Assembly: GCA_036362985.1 (NCBI GenBank)
Contig: JAYGXS010000009.1
Location: forward strand, 13,790,241-13,854,240
Reading direction: 5' to 3'
Source: Ligula intestinalis
Lineage: Eukaryota > Platyhelminthes > Cestoda > Diphyllobothriidea > Diphyllobothriidae
DNA: 64,000 nt
In this document: positions 1-13,429 of the stretch, piece after piece
Position numbering within the stretch: the stretch's first letter is position 1
Layout of the letters: each line of letters starts with the position of its first letter
Notes under the pieces: generated by a model
Seen by the model: only the letters and a program-made list of their open reading frames with translations
Told to the model about the DNA's origin: nothing
The model's database searches: none
Translations under genes and position numbers: made by a program

Positions 1-1265
1 ATGCAGTGTTTGGTTAATGCATTTTGCTGGTTTCTTGAAGAAAACGTATGCCGTATTTTTATAAGTCTCGTTTAGTTTTGCAACCAAGAATCGACAATTC
101 TACGGCCCTCAATCACAAGACATCTGCTAGATAGCGGTTGCATTGTTGGTCGCAAAACGGCTTTCGGAGTGCTTACTCGAGTACGAACGATTCGGTGCTT
201 TCGCAACTTTTGAGCAGCCTATATATGGCGAATCAAACACGACCAATATAAACAGTTGTACTACGTGATCAATTTCCAACTGCCCTGGTAATCTCGTGCC
301 TAGATTTACTCACGACTATGATTTATGTGAACTTCCTTTACCGCTGTTTTCTCCTTCCTATTTGGCACTTAACAGCAGCCTTTTTGTCCGATCATTATTT
401 TCGGTGAAGCCTCATGCTTGCTTTAATGCATATACATTTAACTTAAATTTAAACTTCGATGAAATTATGATTGTTATCTTTTTAACGTGATGTGCCGAAA
501 AAAAATCCTGCCGCAAACGTCTATTTAAGCCTCATATCCGAGAACAAAATGCTCCAAATTTGTTTTTTAAATCAAGTTCGTCCTGCATTTGTGGACTACA
601 ATTGCTTAACCGTCCATTATTAAAACACGCTTCATTGTGCGAATACGAAACAATTAAAGTTTATTTAAAATGACACTTTGCATAGGCAGCATATTGTTTG
701 CGATTTGACCTCTTCTGCCTATTCAGCTAGCATTTTTAGATCAAGGACAGGAATGCATTTGTTCCTTCGTCACATTTACAAGACGAGAATTTGCCCTGTC
801 CGACAGAAAAATGCGCTTTGTGGACTAGCTACAGGACATGCCAAAAGCTGCTTGCGATTTAGATTGCTTACTCTGCCAGGTCAATATCGGCCTGTCGCCC
901 ACCCTTTCCCTTTCCATACCCATTCACGCACACTGGTAGATGATGTGAACCAGACTGCAGTCACAGACGTGCAGGACAACCGGGCAACACGGGGAACGCG
1001 GGGAACGCGGGTGGAGGTCTAAGAAGAACGGCCACAAGCCTTGAGGCACTGTAAAAAATGTTGGTTTGTCATTTGTGTCTGGTTTTCTCTAACAGAGGTC
1101 TATTGTCTGCCCTCTACTGCTGTTGTTGGAGAATAGAAGCGACTTTTGAACCGGCGGCTACGCCGATCACTCAGTCTTATCAAACTTCACATAGGCTGTA
1201 TGCAAGTGGGCAGGTGAACGTTAGCTCTATAGGGTAGTCAATGCCGAACGCTATGCAACAGGCTA
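1..1265. other. no recognisable gene
   Basis: Both strands show only short open frames without family motifs. A 114-codon frame at 678-1022 (+) has no domain I recognise and ends in a short GGGAACGCGG-type repeat near 990-1015. I see nothing else to annotate. Confidence 0.5.
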
Positions 1266-1269
1266 AAAT

Positions 1270-1372
1270 TCTGCTCAAGACGGTGTAGACGCGATCGCTG
1301 GGACCAGAACTGCATTCGCCTGAAGTCGTTGATCCCCACATGAATCCATTTTCAGATGCAAATGTACACACA
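1270..1372 (-). repeat. degenerate solo PLE 3'-end repeat with ribozyme-like module
   Basis: The minus strand matches the better copies at 15.4 and 15.6 kb: CTGAAAA in place of CTGATGA, then CTTCAGGCGAAT and, downstream, CCCAGCGATCGC. The module (1320-1355) keeps the 36-nt spacing, but GAAA has become ACGA, so it should be inactive. This is a decayed solo copy. Confidence 0.4.
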
Positions 1373-1579
1373 GGTAGTTTCAATACATAACTTTTTAGTT
1401 TTTATAGTATAAAGTCACTATGCTTCTGCGCATTTCAAACAATCACTGACAAACCTTTATAGAGGATAGGTTTCTGTTGGTGTGTTAAGTTCTCCAAACA
1501 CTGTGTGCGTGTCATGATTCGCTGACATTTCATAATTCGCATTGAATTTTTGCGTGAAGACTGATAGCCATCGGGCTCC

Positions 1580-1765
1580 CCGGCGCCGGCAATGGAAGAT
1601 ATTTTGGAGCAGAAGAAGACGCGATTGCAGGGAAAATATTTTTTTAGCCTGTCATTTTGACAGCAGACTCGGATATTACATCGGATACCTTAGAAGAAAG
1701 CAGTAACAGAAACGGTAATACACACGCACACAGGAAGTTGCAGTCATTAGTGCAATTCACGCTAC
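1580..1765 (-). repeat. solo short repeat with decayed hammerhead-like module
   Basis: On the minus strand it carries the same block order as 57345-57495 and the right arm of 15347-15705: TGCAACTTCCTG, then CCGTTTCTGTTACTGCT, then the 36-nt module at 1649-1684 (CCGATGT for CTGATGA, AAAA for GAAA, TGACAG), then GCAATCGCG and a TTCTTCTTC tail. It is a dispersed short element, probably non-autonomous and PLE-related. Confidence 0.5.
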
Positions 1766-1769
1766 TCAT

Positions 1770-2470
1770 CTTATTGTGCGTTAGTTTTTTGATGACCGAT
1801 ATGTGTCCCGTTACCTGCTTAAATTGCATCACGCGTGGGGGAATCGGACGTGATGATGTGCATTTGATTGCGTCATCTCTAATTGCGCGTGTATACTTAC
1901 TGAACGAAAGAAGTTCGTTTGCTAGACAATAGATAGGGAGGAGTGCAAAAAAGTAACGGATGTAAAACTTTTCTTCAAGGCACTGACGGCCACCTAAGGA
2001 CGGAAGCATCCTTCCCGAGGGGCCCACTGAGAGAGACCCAAAACGAGACATTACGGACTCTTATTAGTATCCGGTTTGCTTGCTGTCGAGCAATCTCCTC
2101 CACTTACCACAAAGAAATCCATGTAACCAACACTGGCAGGAAGGTAACCCACCTCTAGTGGAAAGTCTTCTATCTTTTCCGCAATGCAAAGCACATTGAC
2201 AGCAGAACAGCTGCTGACAAGCGAGTATTCCTCTGTAAACAGTTGCGTCTGTGAGAGTGACATATTAAGAGGAATGCAAACAGTTAAGTGAAAACTGTGA
2301 ACTAAAGAATGAGTTTTGGTCAAGCCATCACACTGCACAAGCACGTTGTCATGACGACGTTCTGGAACTGGGTTGCTAAATTTATACTGTGGGAATTCGA
2401 CTAGGCCGTAGATGGCAGAGCTATAAAGTCACATGGCTTAGAGTGAAAGTGTGGGCTATCATCAGGGATC
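1770..2470. other. no recognisable gene
   Basis: Small overlapping frames exist on both strands (the longest is 135 codons, minus, 1644-2051, partly inside the preceding repeat). None has recognisable domains. Confidence 0.5.
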
Positions 2471-2474
2471 ATAA

Positions 2475-3090
2475 ATGTGTGACCAATTAGCTGGTTTTGG
2501 ATATCCAAACGGCTTCGTTAGACGCTGCCTCCGTACGAACCCACGGGGAACAAAAGAAGTAGTGCCACTAACGCTCTGGCACCCTCTACCCTACATAAAA
2601 ACTGTGTCCGAAGCAACTGAGCGGATCGCTGCGAACCTCGGTTTGGATATTGCTCACCGTCCGACAGGTACCATGAGTTCAAGAATTATGCAAATAAAAG
2701 ATCCCCTGCATGCATGTGTGCAGTTTGGCGTCGTTTCTCAGGTGCTATGTTGCGACTGTTTTTTGCCATTATTCAGGGCAGTCCAGGCGAGGAGTTAGCT
2801 CGCGAATAACGGAGCACAAACGGGCATTGCGGAGAGGTGACTCCTTATCCCAGATCGCCACACACACCCTGGGAGAATGCCATGAATTCGACTTTTCTGG
2901 CACACGGATAATGGCAATCACCGCGAATAAGACGGGGTGAGAACTATTGGAGGCCTGGATATCAGACGTTAACACCATAAACGGGAATGTGGATATACCG
3001 CCCTGTTATTTTGCGATCCGCACTCGCAACCAGAAGCGACGGCACAGGCGTCCACGTTAAGGTCGCACGCCGCAACTCCACGGAGGCGCA
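2475..3090 (+). mobile_element. Penelope-like element (PLE family 1), decayed C-terminal GIY-YIG remnant
   Basis: The frame from 2475 reads a segment with VSEATERIAANLGLDIAHRP, which also occurs at 25.3 kb (+) and 26.8 kb (-). It then reads GVVSQV...CDC, the GIY half of the endonuclease. A frameshift near 2755 moves the reading to a second frame containing YSGQ (the YIG half), RITEHKRALRRGD and ITANKTG. After a stop at 2938-2940 the match continues as ELLEAWISDVNTINGNVDIP. In PLEs this C-terminal domain nicks target DNA. The RT part is absent, so this is a 5'-truncated copy. The ribozyme-like motif at 3215 lies about 125 bp past the end of the match. Confidence 0.8.
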
Positions 3091-3214
3091 CGGACGAGAC
3101 ACGAAAAGATGGCGTGAGCATGGACGTGACGTGGGTATGGATCAATAACAAATGCCACTCCCCACCCCACCCTTATTTATGCGCAGCCAAAGTTTGCTGC
3201 TGTCTCATTTTTTT

Positions 3215-3250
3215 CTGACGATGGTTTTTCGTGTGGAGCTGAAAGCTCAG
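3215..3250 (+). ncRNA. hammerhead-like motif downstream of PLE family 1
   Basis: CTGACGA is followed by 19 nt, then GAAA, then GCTCAG. The 19 nt can fold with G·U-rich pairing (GGTTTT with GGAGCT). The following sequence (AGAATAATA, then AGATCGCATCTTCTTC) matches the context of the other copies. Catalytic core bases are present (position 7 is C, a tolerated position), but I cannot identify stem III or the UH cleavage site by eye. Confidence 0.5.
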
Positions 3251-3319
3251 AAGAATAATACTGCCATTCCAGAGATCGCATCTTCTTCTTTACAGAAGCC
3301 TAACAGTATTCTGCCTACA

Positions 3320-6300
3320 ATTAATTGAAAATCTTTCCATAATACCTTACCTCCTTACATGACTTTAACTTGGATATTCAATGGGTGAATACTTGTGCAT
3401 AGTACCTTTTCGGCGATAACCCCAAAGTGAAAATGGAGAATTCTGACCAGTTTTTAAGTTATCCGAAAAAAATTATATTATTTTGGCTGCAAATGAAAGG
3501 CCTCTTTTTTTGTATTCAAAGTGTTTTTACTACATTATGCGGGTTAAAAGATTTATAATGTTGTTTATTTTCGACTTTACGCTTATCCTTCTTTGAATCA
3601 AAAGCACTGACCTTCTATGAAAACCAGCCCTGATCCAAGAAAGCGAAATAGTTCCTTGGATAAAACATTGTTTTCTACTATAATTCATATCGTAAACTTC
3701 ACATACATTATTAGTTAACGAAGATCCGACATTGTTGGTGAAAAAGGATGATTCCCTGATTTCATCATTATTTTAAATAATGGGGGCCTATTTTCAAAAA
3801 GTACCACGAATAAACAATACTGCTCAAGAAACTGAGAAATTCTGTAAAAATTTCCTGTTTTCTGGACTCCGTGTCTTTTTCTGACGAGCGGGATCCTGTT
3901 GCACTGTAACGCACAAAGGCGTGCAACATTTATTGATCAAATTTGTGAAGAAGTTCCCCAGTTGCTGTTATGCTGTCAGGTCTGTGATTGACCATAGGAG
4001 GACGCAGCGTTCGCATATTGAAGGAGCTCTGGTAGAGTATGTAGGGATCGTCGAAGGGTAAGCACGTACGCTAACTGTTTACCTGTAAATTCATTCTACT
4101 GAAAGTTGGTAAGTAAGCGGTTAGTATAGCCTTCAGAATATATGCATGCCCGCCCTACCGGCAGTTTCGCCTTACGTTCACATACGATTCACTTGCAGCC
4201 TTTCATTGGCGCGCTATTCACGTATCTTGGATCTGTTTTCGTAGGGGGGGGGTGATTTGCCTCCACCTGCGCATACTAGGTGAGCCCGCATCTTACAAAG
4301 GTCGTGTGACCAGCGACCGACATAGCCAGTAATCTTATCATCGTGGTCCTAACAGCTTCCGCTTCCCCCATGACGGATTCCGCAGTTGGAACCTTCTATG
4401 CTTACGGCATTGTCCACGTCGTGCACTTTATTCTGTACAGCTATGCCCGCAATGTACTTCATCTACGCGCACAAAGTACACGACCCGCGCCCCACGTATA
4501 GACTACGTCTTTTGTTTATTGCCGCCACAGCGCCTTATACGAACCCGCCTTCCATCTCCCCGTTATAACCGACCACACTTGCGTGTTGCCCTGGCGCTGC
4601 ACGTCAACTTTCACAGATTACTTCTTTCACGCAAGCAAGTGAATGACCTGCGCCCTAGACACGGGCTTTGTCTTTAACAATCCGCTTCCCTGCATTCGTC
4701 CATTTGTAGCCGTCTAAACATACGGGATTTACGAAAATTTCCACTGAAAATTTCAGAAGATATGGCAACTCACGATTTCTCTTCTCTTCTCACATGAGAG
4801 TGGACCTGAAGATAGCAGAGGCATTGGTTTAACCTATGAACCGAAGTCGTTGTTAAGGATAAATGGAAGAAATGAAGACCTTAGTTTTCTTACTGCGGAT
4901 GCAACTGTAAGTTGCCACAGTCAACAGCACCACGGCTTGACGATGATGGATTCGGTCCACCCAACAGGCCTGGCTAGCATTAGGCAAGTGCCTTGCTCAA
5001 AATCAAACCTGCTTCGCCTTGATGTCAATCGCTGGCTTTCTTTATAACAATTAACTGTCGGTGGAGGGATAGGATATAGTTCCTATCGCAAATACCTGCA
5101 TTGATTCGAGGGTTTTTGAAGAGAACACAAAATGATCAGAATTAAATGTAAGAACAGCTGGCCAGAAAGTAGGTGCCTATGTGAACCATTGGCACATCTG
5201 TGAGCATCGTGTGCAAACAGTAATATCCTACTGGTATTCAGGAAGCATTTGGACCCGATAGAATTCAGACGACATTAACAATAAAATAAAGGATTTTTCG
5301 CTCTCTAGCGCTTTAATTGACATATGTCTAATTAGCAGGCTAACTGCAATTGCTTGAAGGACTGTGTGTTTAAATTTCCGCCCCATTAAACATTTAGCCA
5401 CATTCCCTAAGGTGTGTTGCCTTTTGGTTTTGGCTTCTCTTGGGTGAGTCCAGTCCCTCCACATGCCTACGCTTACCAAACCTGCAATGTATATGCTTCA
5501 AAAGCGTAAAAGGTACAGTGAGTGGCTACCCGTAGCATCAAACGGTTTTAGATTTTTGCCTGGATTCGATGAGCTAGATCTACGTCTGCGACCTACTTTT
5601 AATGTAGGTAGTGACTCTCCAGGATTTGGGTTAGTGATCCTTCGGTTGACATCTGTTTCCTTCGCAACTGGTTTTCTCGATTGAGCAGTTGGGATGCCTA
5701 TAAGCTCTGCAGACATTATTAAAGACAACTTTTTATATGCTTCCCTCTACTAACGTCGTACACTGTTTCAACAGTTTAGACTAAAGTGACGATACAAATG
5801 CTAAAAACTGTTTAAATGCAGAATTCGTTCCGTTTCGGTGACGTTTCTTGCTGTTTTCCAGTTACACATCGAGCAACAAATACATCGATAAAGAGGAATC
5901 GTTTTTTCGGGCAAAATTAACATTAGTAAAGCCCCTTATATACGACTAATTCCAGACGAAAACCTGCGAGAAAATCAAATCTACACTAACCGAAGTTCAT
6001 TTAGTAGGCATTTAGGTATATTGTCAACATATTCCGCTACCATGTTTACTTTTTCCGTTGTTTGTTTCGTTTGGCATTTCCTAAAAGTGTTAGGTGTCAG
6101 TTGATTTGTCAACGAAGTTCTCGGTGAACGACGGCTACCTCCGTCCTCGGCTTGCTTAAGGTCACTTACCGCTTTGATATTGGTAAACCGAACAAACTCC
6201 CCTAAACCTACGCATTACAATAGACCTATTCCGGTGAAGCCTTCTTACTTCTTGAACCTTAGCATACTGTAATATTTTTTAGTCTATAAGTACATATTGA

Positions 6301-8800
6301 GCAGAGAGCGAGCAGTACGTAGTGTAGTAGTAGTTAATTACATAGGCTGAACATATGAATTTTCCTCAAAGTTTAGATGGAAAACTCGCCTAAGGCAGCC
6401 GGCCTACTTTATTGAATAAGTTGTGTTTAAGGTGCTGACAGATGTCAGCTAGGAATAAACTTTCATGTTTGATCATGCAACAAAATGCGCGAACTAGGCA
6501 AAAAACGAACAAAAAATAATATCTTGGGTATTTTGCATCCTATTTATTATTTTAATTAGATGGATTATTGGTTCAAGAAACTGCGTCGTGTGTAGGTAGA
6601 TAACTAAATTACTCGGTTAATAAAGTTACTTTTGGGTATTAAGTAGTGATTGTTAATATGTTACATTGTCTTTGGTGGGGGCGATAGCATTGAACTGCAA
6701 TCAGGTTATGATGGCACGCATGCCAAGTTTGTCCGTAAAATATAAAGTTGCAAATGAATTATCAGCCCACTTAGATCTGGAGACAATCCAATTACTTCCA
6801 TGTATTGCATAGTCACTCCAAGGGGTACATATAATGCTTGAATTGCATTCTGGATTATGTTAATTAAGCACTCATGTGGCTGCAGAAAAACTAAAATATT
6901 AACTCGTTTCTCCTCGCTGATGGCTTGCCACATCGCATTCCCGCTTTTTTCTGATTGGGTGGATACTTTTAGCAAAAAAATGTCAGTCTATGCCAGATTT
7001 TCGAGTAAATGCGATGGCACGTACGTTTGGGCTGTGTCACGTCCTCAAGCATTAAGAATAGTCAAAAACGTGACGGGCACCGTGTGACCATTGACGATGA
7101 TAATCCTACCTCCACTTAGCATGAATCCAGTGTGCCACTTGCCGCAGGTGGGGGCAACAGAATGGGTTGAGGCAGATCCTGTGCAAGACTACTCTCACTA
7201 TACAGTAAGCCAGTAAAGTTAATAAGGGATCGCTTATAAGTGTTCTACGGATTTTTTGATTCGGTTCGATTTCTCAGTGCGGTATTTTTGAAATCTGAAC
7301 AGGCTGTGTCCAGTCTGTGTCGCTATTCACTATCTGAGATGTTATAGTTGTCCATAAGTGATTGTCAAGCGCGGTCGTTTCTGGCATGCTTGGGCGCGCA
7401 TGGGCTCACGTGGGTGCGGTCCATCCAGCAGTTTAAGGTCATAGCGTGGGGACAGTTACAGCGAAGACACAATACCTTGCGATAGTCCACACTGACAAAG
7501 GAATCATTTTGGTGGTTGGCCAAAGGCACGATGCCTCAGGGCAAGCTGCAAGGCTATGCTGGCATGCGGTTAGGCTAGGTTCCTAACATGATAACTGCGG
7601 CACCGCAATGAAGTCCTTTCAGATGAACAGGACATGGCAAAAGGCGCTTATTCAACGACCCTCCGCTATTCACCTCTCTCGACTGCCAGGCCTCCATAAC
7701 GCTGAATAGATTTTTGACCCCCATCCGCCCCCCACCTGCTCTGCCAACCACACTCCTTTTTTCTACCAACCCGCATAATCTATTGAGTTAATTACCATAT
7801 AAATGTGAAGGCCTGACGAGAAGTTATCGAAAACAAACGTATGATCGCCAATTTATTTTCTGATATTTGCATTGGGCAGGCAGGTTTGAGGTCACGTGTA
7901 CACATGATATCGCGTTTCTATATGCATCTGCTCCATCATGCTTTGAAGGATTAAGCTGGTCAAGCCATGTACAACTGCCGTTTGCATTCTGCAGTCGAAG
8001 AATTGGTCGCGCCTTCACATCCCACGGAAATCGACCACCAGACTTTTCATCCATTGATTGAAAGACTTAAGTCGGTCAGTAGGCCATGGAAGAAGGAAAA
8101 CACACAGAGTGCAGATTAGTTCATCCATCAAAATTAAAAATATTGTGCAAAAATCTATCACGGCAAGCTATAACTATCGGCTTTGAAAGCTTCCATATAA
8201 TGGCTTGCATCGGTTTGTCTTTGCAGCTTGGAGTCAGGCCGCTCTGTTAAAAGTTGCTGTGTGAACCAGAAAAGGTTCTAACAACCACAAGTCAGGTAAG
8301 ACAGTGTTGTTAAGAACGGCTTTTACTGTGCAAAAAGAGTTTGAAAACATGCGCTGTCAAACCATCGCAACTGCTGCATCCGAAAGCAAGTGCAATGAGC
8401 CTGTGTGCCTGCCACTTTGCAGGCTTGACTGCGGAATTTTCGCCCTGTCGGCTGCAGCCAATCAAAGGAGGCGGAGCCTATCAATGGGCTTCGAGCACGT
8501 ATCAAGCAGCGAGTCTACCGAGAGCGTAGGAAAGGATGATTGCGCGCGGAGAAGATGATTACGCGTGCCTGCAGGCCTTGTAAGAGCAAAAGCAGCATGA
8601 TTTAGCGTGGTGGCGCTGAGCCCATGGACTCTCACAACTCGTTTACCTGCATTTCATTGCAAAACCTCACGCAAGCTAGATTTAGATTATTGGGACATCC
8701 TATTACGATGGTTGCCGTCTCTAGTCTCTATTCAGACAAGCTTTTGGTTGTCTGCTTCTATCATTGCCAGCGCGCCGATTTATCGAGCAGCCTTTCTGTC
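3320..8800. other. long stretch without recognisable genes
   Basis: AT-rich DNA with only short frames on both strands. I found no retroelement motifs, no tRNA-like boxes and no exon that I could assign. Old repeats beyond recognition by eye are likely. Confidence 0.45.
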
Positions 8801-9084
8801 TACTTCACGCGCCATGTCACGTGACCACACAAGACTTTGCGCTAGCCTTCCGAGTGCTGGAAGCTAATTGGCACTGCTGGCTTTGCTTATTGGCTGCAGA
8901 CCAAACAGTACAAAGGCACCAACTCACGCCGTAGGTCAAGGCTCTTTATGGCGAGCACTCCCGCATGCAACTGGTTGGTGAACTTGTGGTGACTCCGCAG
9001 AGGTAAGTATGTGCCAGGGCTCCTCGCCGCTAACGAGTTCACATGCACTGGCCCCCTTCGCCCGTCCATCGAGCCGACTCACAT

Positions 9085-9330
9085 AAAGGCCGCTCCTGAG
9101 CCAGTGGCGGTTCGCGCGGTTACTAGACTTCAGACATTGCACTCAAAGCGGCGGTTGCTCGCTCGCCTAAGAGTTAATTTTCCCCTCTCTATTCTCCACT
9201 TCCTTCTGTAAAGGATGAGCTGTTCCTTCTAATGTGCGTCTCAGCCTTCTCTTGCCGTACGGAATAGGGCCCGAAGATTGCCATTGCTAGGGTTTAACTT
9301 ATTTATACCCCTGCGATAATGGTGACGCCG
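9085..9330 (+). repeat. dispersed repeat, copy 1
   Basis: It shares an ordered series of short blocks with 15890-16090: a GCTCGCC block, a CTCTATTCTCCACTTCC-like block, then GAAGATTGC, TTGCTAGGGTTTAACT and CCCCTGCGATA. A weaker match (GGAAGATCGCAGTAGTTAGGG) lies at about 10590-10625. Coding capacity is not evident and the family is unknown to me. Confidence 0.45.
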
Positions 9331-9789
9331 ACGTGAAACGCGCTTGCTGCTACTTCAAGCATGTTCTACATGCAAATGCTTAGATTCCCTGTCTTCGGAT
9401 TTGGAAACCTACAAATTTCTGAATATAGCATCTTGAAGAGCCATGTCAGATAAGTCTTTTTTTCTTGTTCGATAGGGAGGCTTACAGGAGAGATGTCAGT
9501 GTAAGGTTTTAAATTCCTCCAAATAAATCCAATTATACAACTTCATGACGAGCTGAAAGCCCTAACTGTGAAGGCCGGGGCGGCCTGCTTCTGTAGCAGC
9601 TGCATACAGCCCCTGAGGCAGCCAATAGCAGGGGCCCATCGAATGCCATATTCAGGACGACACCAGCGAACTGTCAAAGGACGTTTCTTCACATACCTAT
9701 TGCAGTGGCTTTAGTAAATAGGTAAAGAGGTAGTCAAGAAAAGGTAAGAGGAAGATGACAATCGGACGAGCGTAGATCTGCCCCAAGAG
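9331..9789. other. no recognisable gene
   Basis: No supported feature. The phrase GAGCTGAAAGCCCTAACTG near 9550 recurs in altered form at about 10930, so an old dispersed repeat is possible. Confidence 0.35.
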
Positions 9790-9960
9790 AGAGAGCAAAC
9801 GAAGTGTGAGAACGCGGGAATCATTGCAGCGTCTTCAGTGTGGCCATGTGTGTGTCATATTCAGGGAGATGATTGGCTGGACTGGACTGGGATGAGCAGA
9901 CACTAGTGCGTGTGCACGTGCATGCGGTCGAGAGAGGCGAGAGGTTAGGCTTTTCACTGG
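9790..9960 (+). repeat. dispersed repeat shared with 15105-15245
   Basis: Blocks CGAAGTGTGAGAACGCGG, GTGTGGCCA, GAGATGATTGGC and GACTGGACTGGGAT recur in order at 15105-15245. A TATTGCAGTGGCTT block about 100 bp upstream corresponds to the hairpin arm at 14942-14996. It is non-coding and moderately diverged. Confidence 0.45.
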
Positions 9961-11630
9961 GAGTTGAGTACACTACATGTCCACACATGATTCAGAGCCT
10001 GCCGCGCGTCAAAACCTCTGACCATAACTGAGATCCTATACACAATAAACAACGCCTAAATGTGTCTTCCATTCGGGCAAACAGCTTAGGGGTTGAGCGG
10101 GAAGTGCTGTCAAAGTAAGCTAGGTTGGTATTTGAAACCACAAAAGGCACTTTGTAAAAAAGTCAGCTGATAGGCATTTAGTGGCCGCTAGCGACCACTG
10201 TGAGAACATGCGATTGCCGATTCCTCTCACCAAGGTTGCAGTCGCGGTGACTGCCTTTAACACGCGCTCTTGCATAAACAGCCGCACCCTGTTTACCTTT
10301 CGCTCAATTTTGTGCATGACCTTCTAACTTACCCGGTCTTGGTTGCGTAACCTCGCGCAGTCCAACTTATTCCTCTTTAAGACTGCTCCAGACAAAGACA
10401 ATTTTAAGTGGTCGCTCGGATTACTACCCCTAGAAATCGCTTCAGACACTGCTTTGCTCAGGTACAGACCTGCACTCGTCCATGTCAAATCTTCTCCTAC
10501 CTATTTTCCAAACTGTCTGTGCAGAACACCCTCTTTCTACAATTCTGGCCTTTCCATGACTTCTTTCTTCTCCTAAGCAGCAGTGCTTGGAAGATCGCAG
10601 TAGTTAGGGTCAACCTTTTTAGCCGTAACGCACCTCGATAGGCCTTCCGGCGATCGCAAAATCGGGTGGTGCAAACGGGATATAGTTAGGAGGTAAGAAG
10701 CAACGATTCAAACTACCAACTGTTATTCCTTTAAGAGGACAGAGGTGACAGGCATAATTGTTGATTTAGCTTTAACGCTTTTACATGCGAGTCATGGACT
10801 GATAAACGTCTTTAAGCAAAATAACACAGACAAGTGGGTAGGTGGATCTTTCAGGAGTAGGAAAATGTGCAAATTCAGTCCATATGAAAGCGTTATAGAA
10901 AGGATCGTGATGCGGTTTTAAATCACCATGACAAGCTGAAAGCTCTAGCTGAGTGGCTTTCCGGTAGATGAAATAAACCAATTCAGACAGATAGATAGAC
11001 AGGGTCGAATGGTTTCTGGGCTCTAGAGCACTTTTTTTAAACTTAAACCGTTTGACAGAAGTCTGGTTAATGTGGAGTTAGGACAAGGTCAGGTTTAGGA
11101 CGCACGATAGACTTGCTAAGCACGGCACACATTCGACTGTCTTGGATCCATCATGTCATCCGAACGCGCTAGTAACGAACCAAGCAGGGCTGCTTCCCTG
11201 AAAAGAAAATCCATTGACTTATTACTGCTTAAGTCATTGGTGTATCTCGTTGCATGCGAAGCTCTTATTACTAGTCGAGCTTATTTCAACCAGTTTATGC
11301 ATTTTAGGCTTGTTGCCTGTATGTGTAACGGCGAATGCAGTCAAAGTAGGACAATTCTCATGCATCTCCAATCAGCTTTAAGCTTCCTGAGTAAGTAGAT
11401 CGAAAGATTCGGTGCACTACGTTTCACAAATATAATTTACCTAAAGACTAAGTACTCTTAATCGATCATTGTTCTTATTGTTACATAAAAACCGCTGTTA
11501 CTACTGTACGTTAGTATTTGAGTCCTCATTGAGCATGCATAGCATAAGCTGTTATCAAAAGTTATGAAAACCCACGTGAACTGTTCTTTTTAATAAAAGT
11601 TCTTTCAGTATTTGTAGCATTCCTATTAGC
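9961..11630. other. no recognisable gene
   Basis: Only short frames without motifs. The sole repeat-like signals are the weak matches near 10590 and 10930 noted in neighbouring entries. Confidence 0.4.
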
Positions 11631-11631
11631 T

Positions 11632-11732
11632 GTAGTAGTGGTACTAGCGGTACTACTAGAGTCATGATAGTAGTATTTAGCACTTACAGCAGCAGAAATA
11701 GTAGTAATAGAAGCAGTAGTAGNNNNNNNNNN

Positions 11733-11779
<47 letters not shown>

Positions 11780-11780
11780 T
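11632..11780. repeat. (GTA)n microsatellite with a 10-N gap
   Basis: Degenerate GTA/GTACTA repeats give way to an almost pure GTA run after the gap at 11723-11732. The gap lies inside the microsatellite, so the true repeat length is unknown. Translations across it (poly-Leu, minus) are meaningless. Confidence 0.85.
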
Positions 11781-11984
11781 CTGCCGGCACTATAGTCCAC
11801 AGGAAGGCTGATACTGATAATAAAGCGAAACATATAATACTAAATTCATACAGTGCACGCACATAGACTTTGCTTGTCATCGCTTTTTTGCCAAACAATA
11901 AGGGAAGGACAGCAGTGCCGATAAAGCTAGGAAGCCATTTATATAACGACTGATATGACATTGTTGGTTAACTGAGATATTTAC

Positions 11985-12450
11985 TCGGTCTGAAAACAGA
12001 AAAGAGGATACGTGAACACATACAGGCCTGGCTAACTAAAGTTGAAACTATATCGACCTCCATTTCTATTATTGCCCACCTTGTTAAAACCGAGTTGATG
12101 ATACCGCAACCTTTAAGGTAGTGTACCGGACGCCAACCGAGGTTTCTAAGGACCTACGCCAACGGGTGTTTGCAACAGTCGGAGCAGTGGCTATACAGCT
12201 GGCGAACCAGTCTTGTGTTCTCAGAGGACGCTAATACAGGCGCTCTCTTTCGTGACGGACGCCGATGCCATGTGGCTTCGTATGTCGTCCCCATACAGTG
12301 GTGAAATTTGTTTACTCCATGTACCTAACAGTGCTTTCATTCAGCGTACTTAGCCCATAATCAATAGTCACAGCCTACCCCATTTCATTCCACTCCCCCC
12401 TAAAAAATTCACGGACCTCGACATGTCGATCTTACTGTGCGGATGCTGTG
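11985..12450 (+). mobile_element. PLE family 2 C-terminal fragment, decayed
   Basis: The plus strand reads RIREHIQAWL, IIAHLV, a gap with frame change, then FKVVYRTPTEVSKDLRQRV, FATVGAVAIQLANQS and later YSMYL. This matches in order the C-terminal part of the better preserved fragment at 24619-25200 (minus), downstream of its YIG motif. Several frameshifts and stops are present. The GIY-YIG core itself lies upstream and is not recognisable here. Confidence 0.75.
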
Positions 12451-13425
12451 AAAACAATACGTTTAAACTATTACACATTTATAAACCCTCGGCAGTTCTC
12501 TTAGTTTTATTATTGATGCAATTTTAGAGGCTCAATGCTAAATTGCTGTAAACATGTGTTTGCCTAACGGACTTTTCAAGTGGTAAACATGCGAATATTC
12601 AAACAACTCTCACAATTACCAGGCCAAGAGCTTCCGTGCACTAGGATTTGCAAATAGCTTTCACCTAAGCGTAATTTTCTCTTTTCCAGTGGTTAAGTCG
12701 CTGACGCCCACTGCTACTGTTATTTGGTACTTAAGTCCTCATTGCTCTCGCATATCGTACGTAGGCTGTCATCAGAGCTCATAAAAAATTCCATTTAAAA
12801 TGTGCTGCGTAGGTTGACTGCGGGTCACTAGCTCATGAAAGTGACCTTAATTGAGGCCCTTGCGCTGGGTTTTTGCGTGCACATGTCTCGTGTCACGTCA
12901 GCGAGCAGCAGCGAATGAGGCAGACTTCTCTCTCTCCGTGTCAGTGTAATAGGAGGCCATGGGCCTATGAGAAAAACAAAAGTAGAGAAACAGCCAGCTT
13001 ACTGATGTTTCTTCAACAAGATTTCAAATCGGAAGAAGATATAAAAAAGGCTCCTAAGGTGTGTTCGTAGCGTACTCAGTTTTTTTAGGTAAATCGCTTG
13101 CTCAAAATAGTGACTGGAGCATTTGGCAGCAATTACATTTTCTGATGAAGGCTAGTCAATACCTAAGAAAGATATGATAATATCTCTCATAGGCTGGAAT
13201 GCAATTAATCGTTTAGGCTTGTAGCACTGCATTTGAAGTAGTGAGCACAAAATAGGAAGCACGATGCTAAAGAAAACTGTTACAACTAGATAACGTGTCT
13301 GCGTTAAGAAATACCTGATTTTTCGGTTATTCTGCATAAACATCCACGATACCTTTGCACAGAAACCTCAGCTAACGGGATTTCTTACAGAAAAAAACAG
13401 CAAAAAACTACAATTAGCAAGACTT
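12451..13425. other. no recognisable gene
   Basis: Short frames only; nothing identifiable on either strand. Confidence 0.4.
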
Positions 13426-13429
13426 GCAT

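Noticed and set aside
7575..7769. A possible PLE proline-rich tail near 7700 (minus)
   Set aside because: Only a short C-rich patch; no flanking PLE motif was found.
11677..11961. A 94-codon poly-leucine frame on the minus strand
   Set aside because: It is a translated (GTA)n microsatellite with a gap, not a protein.
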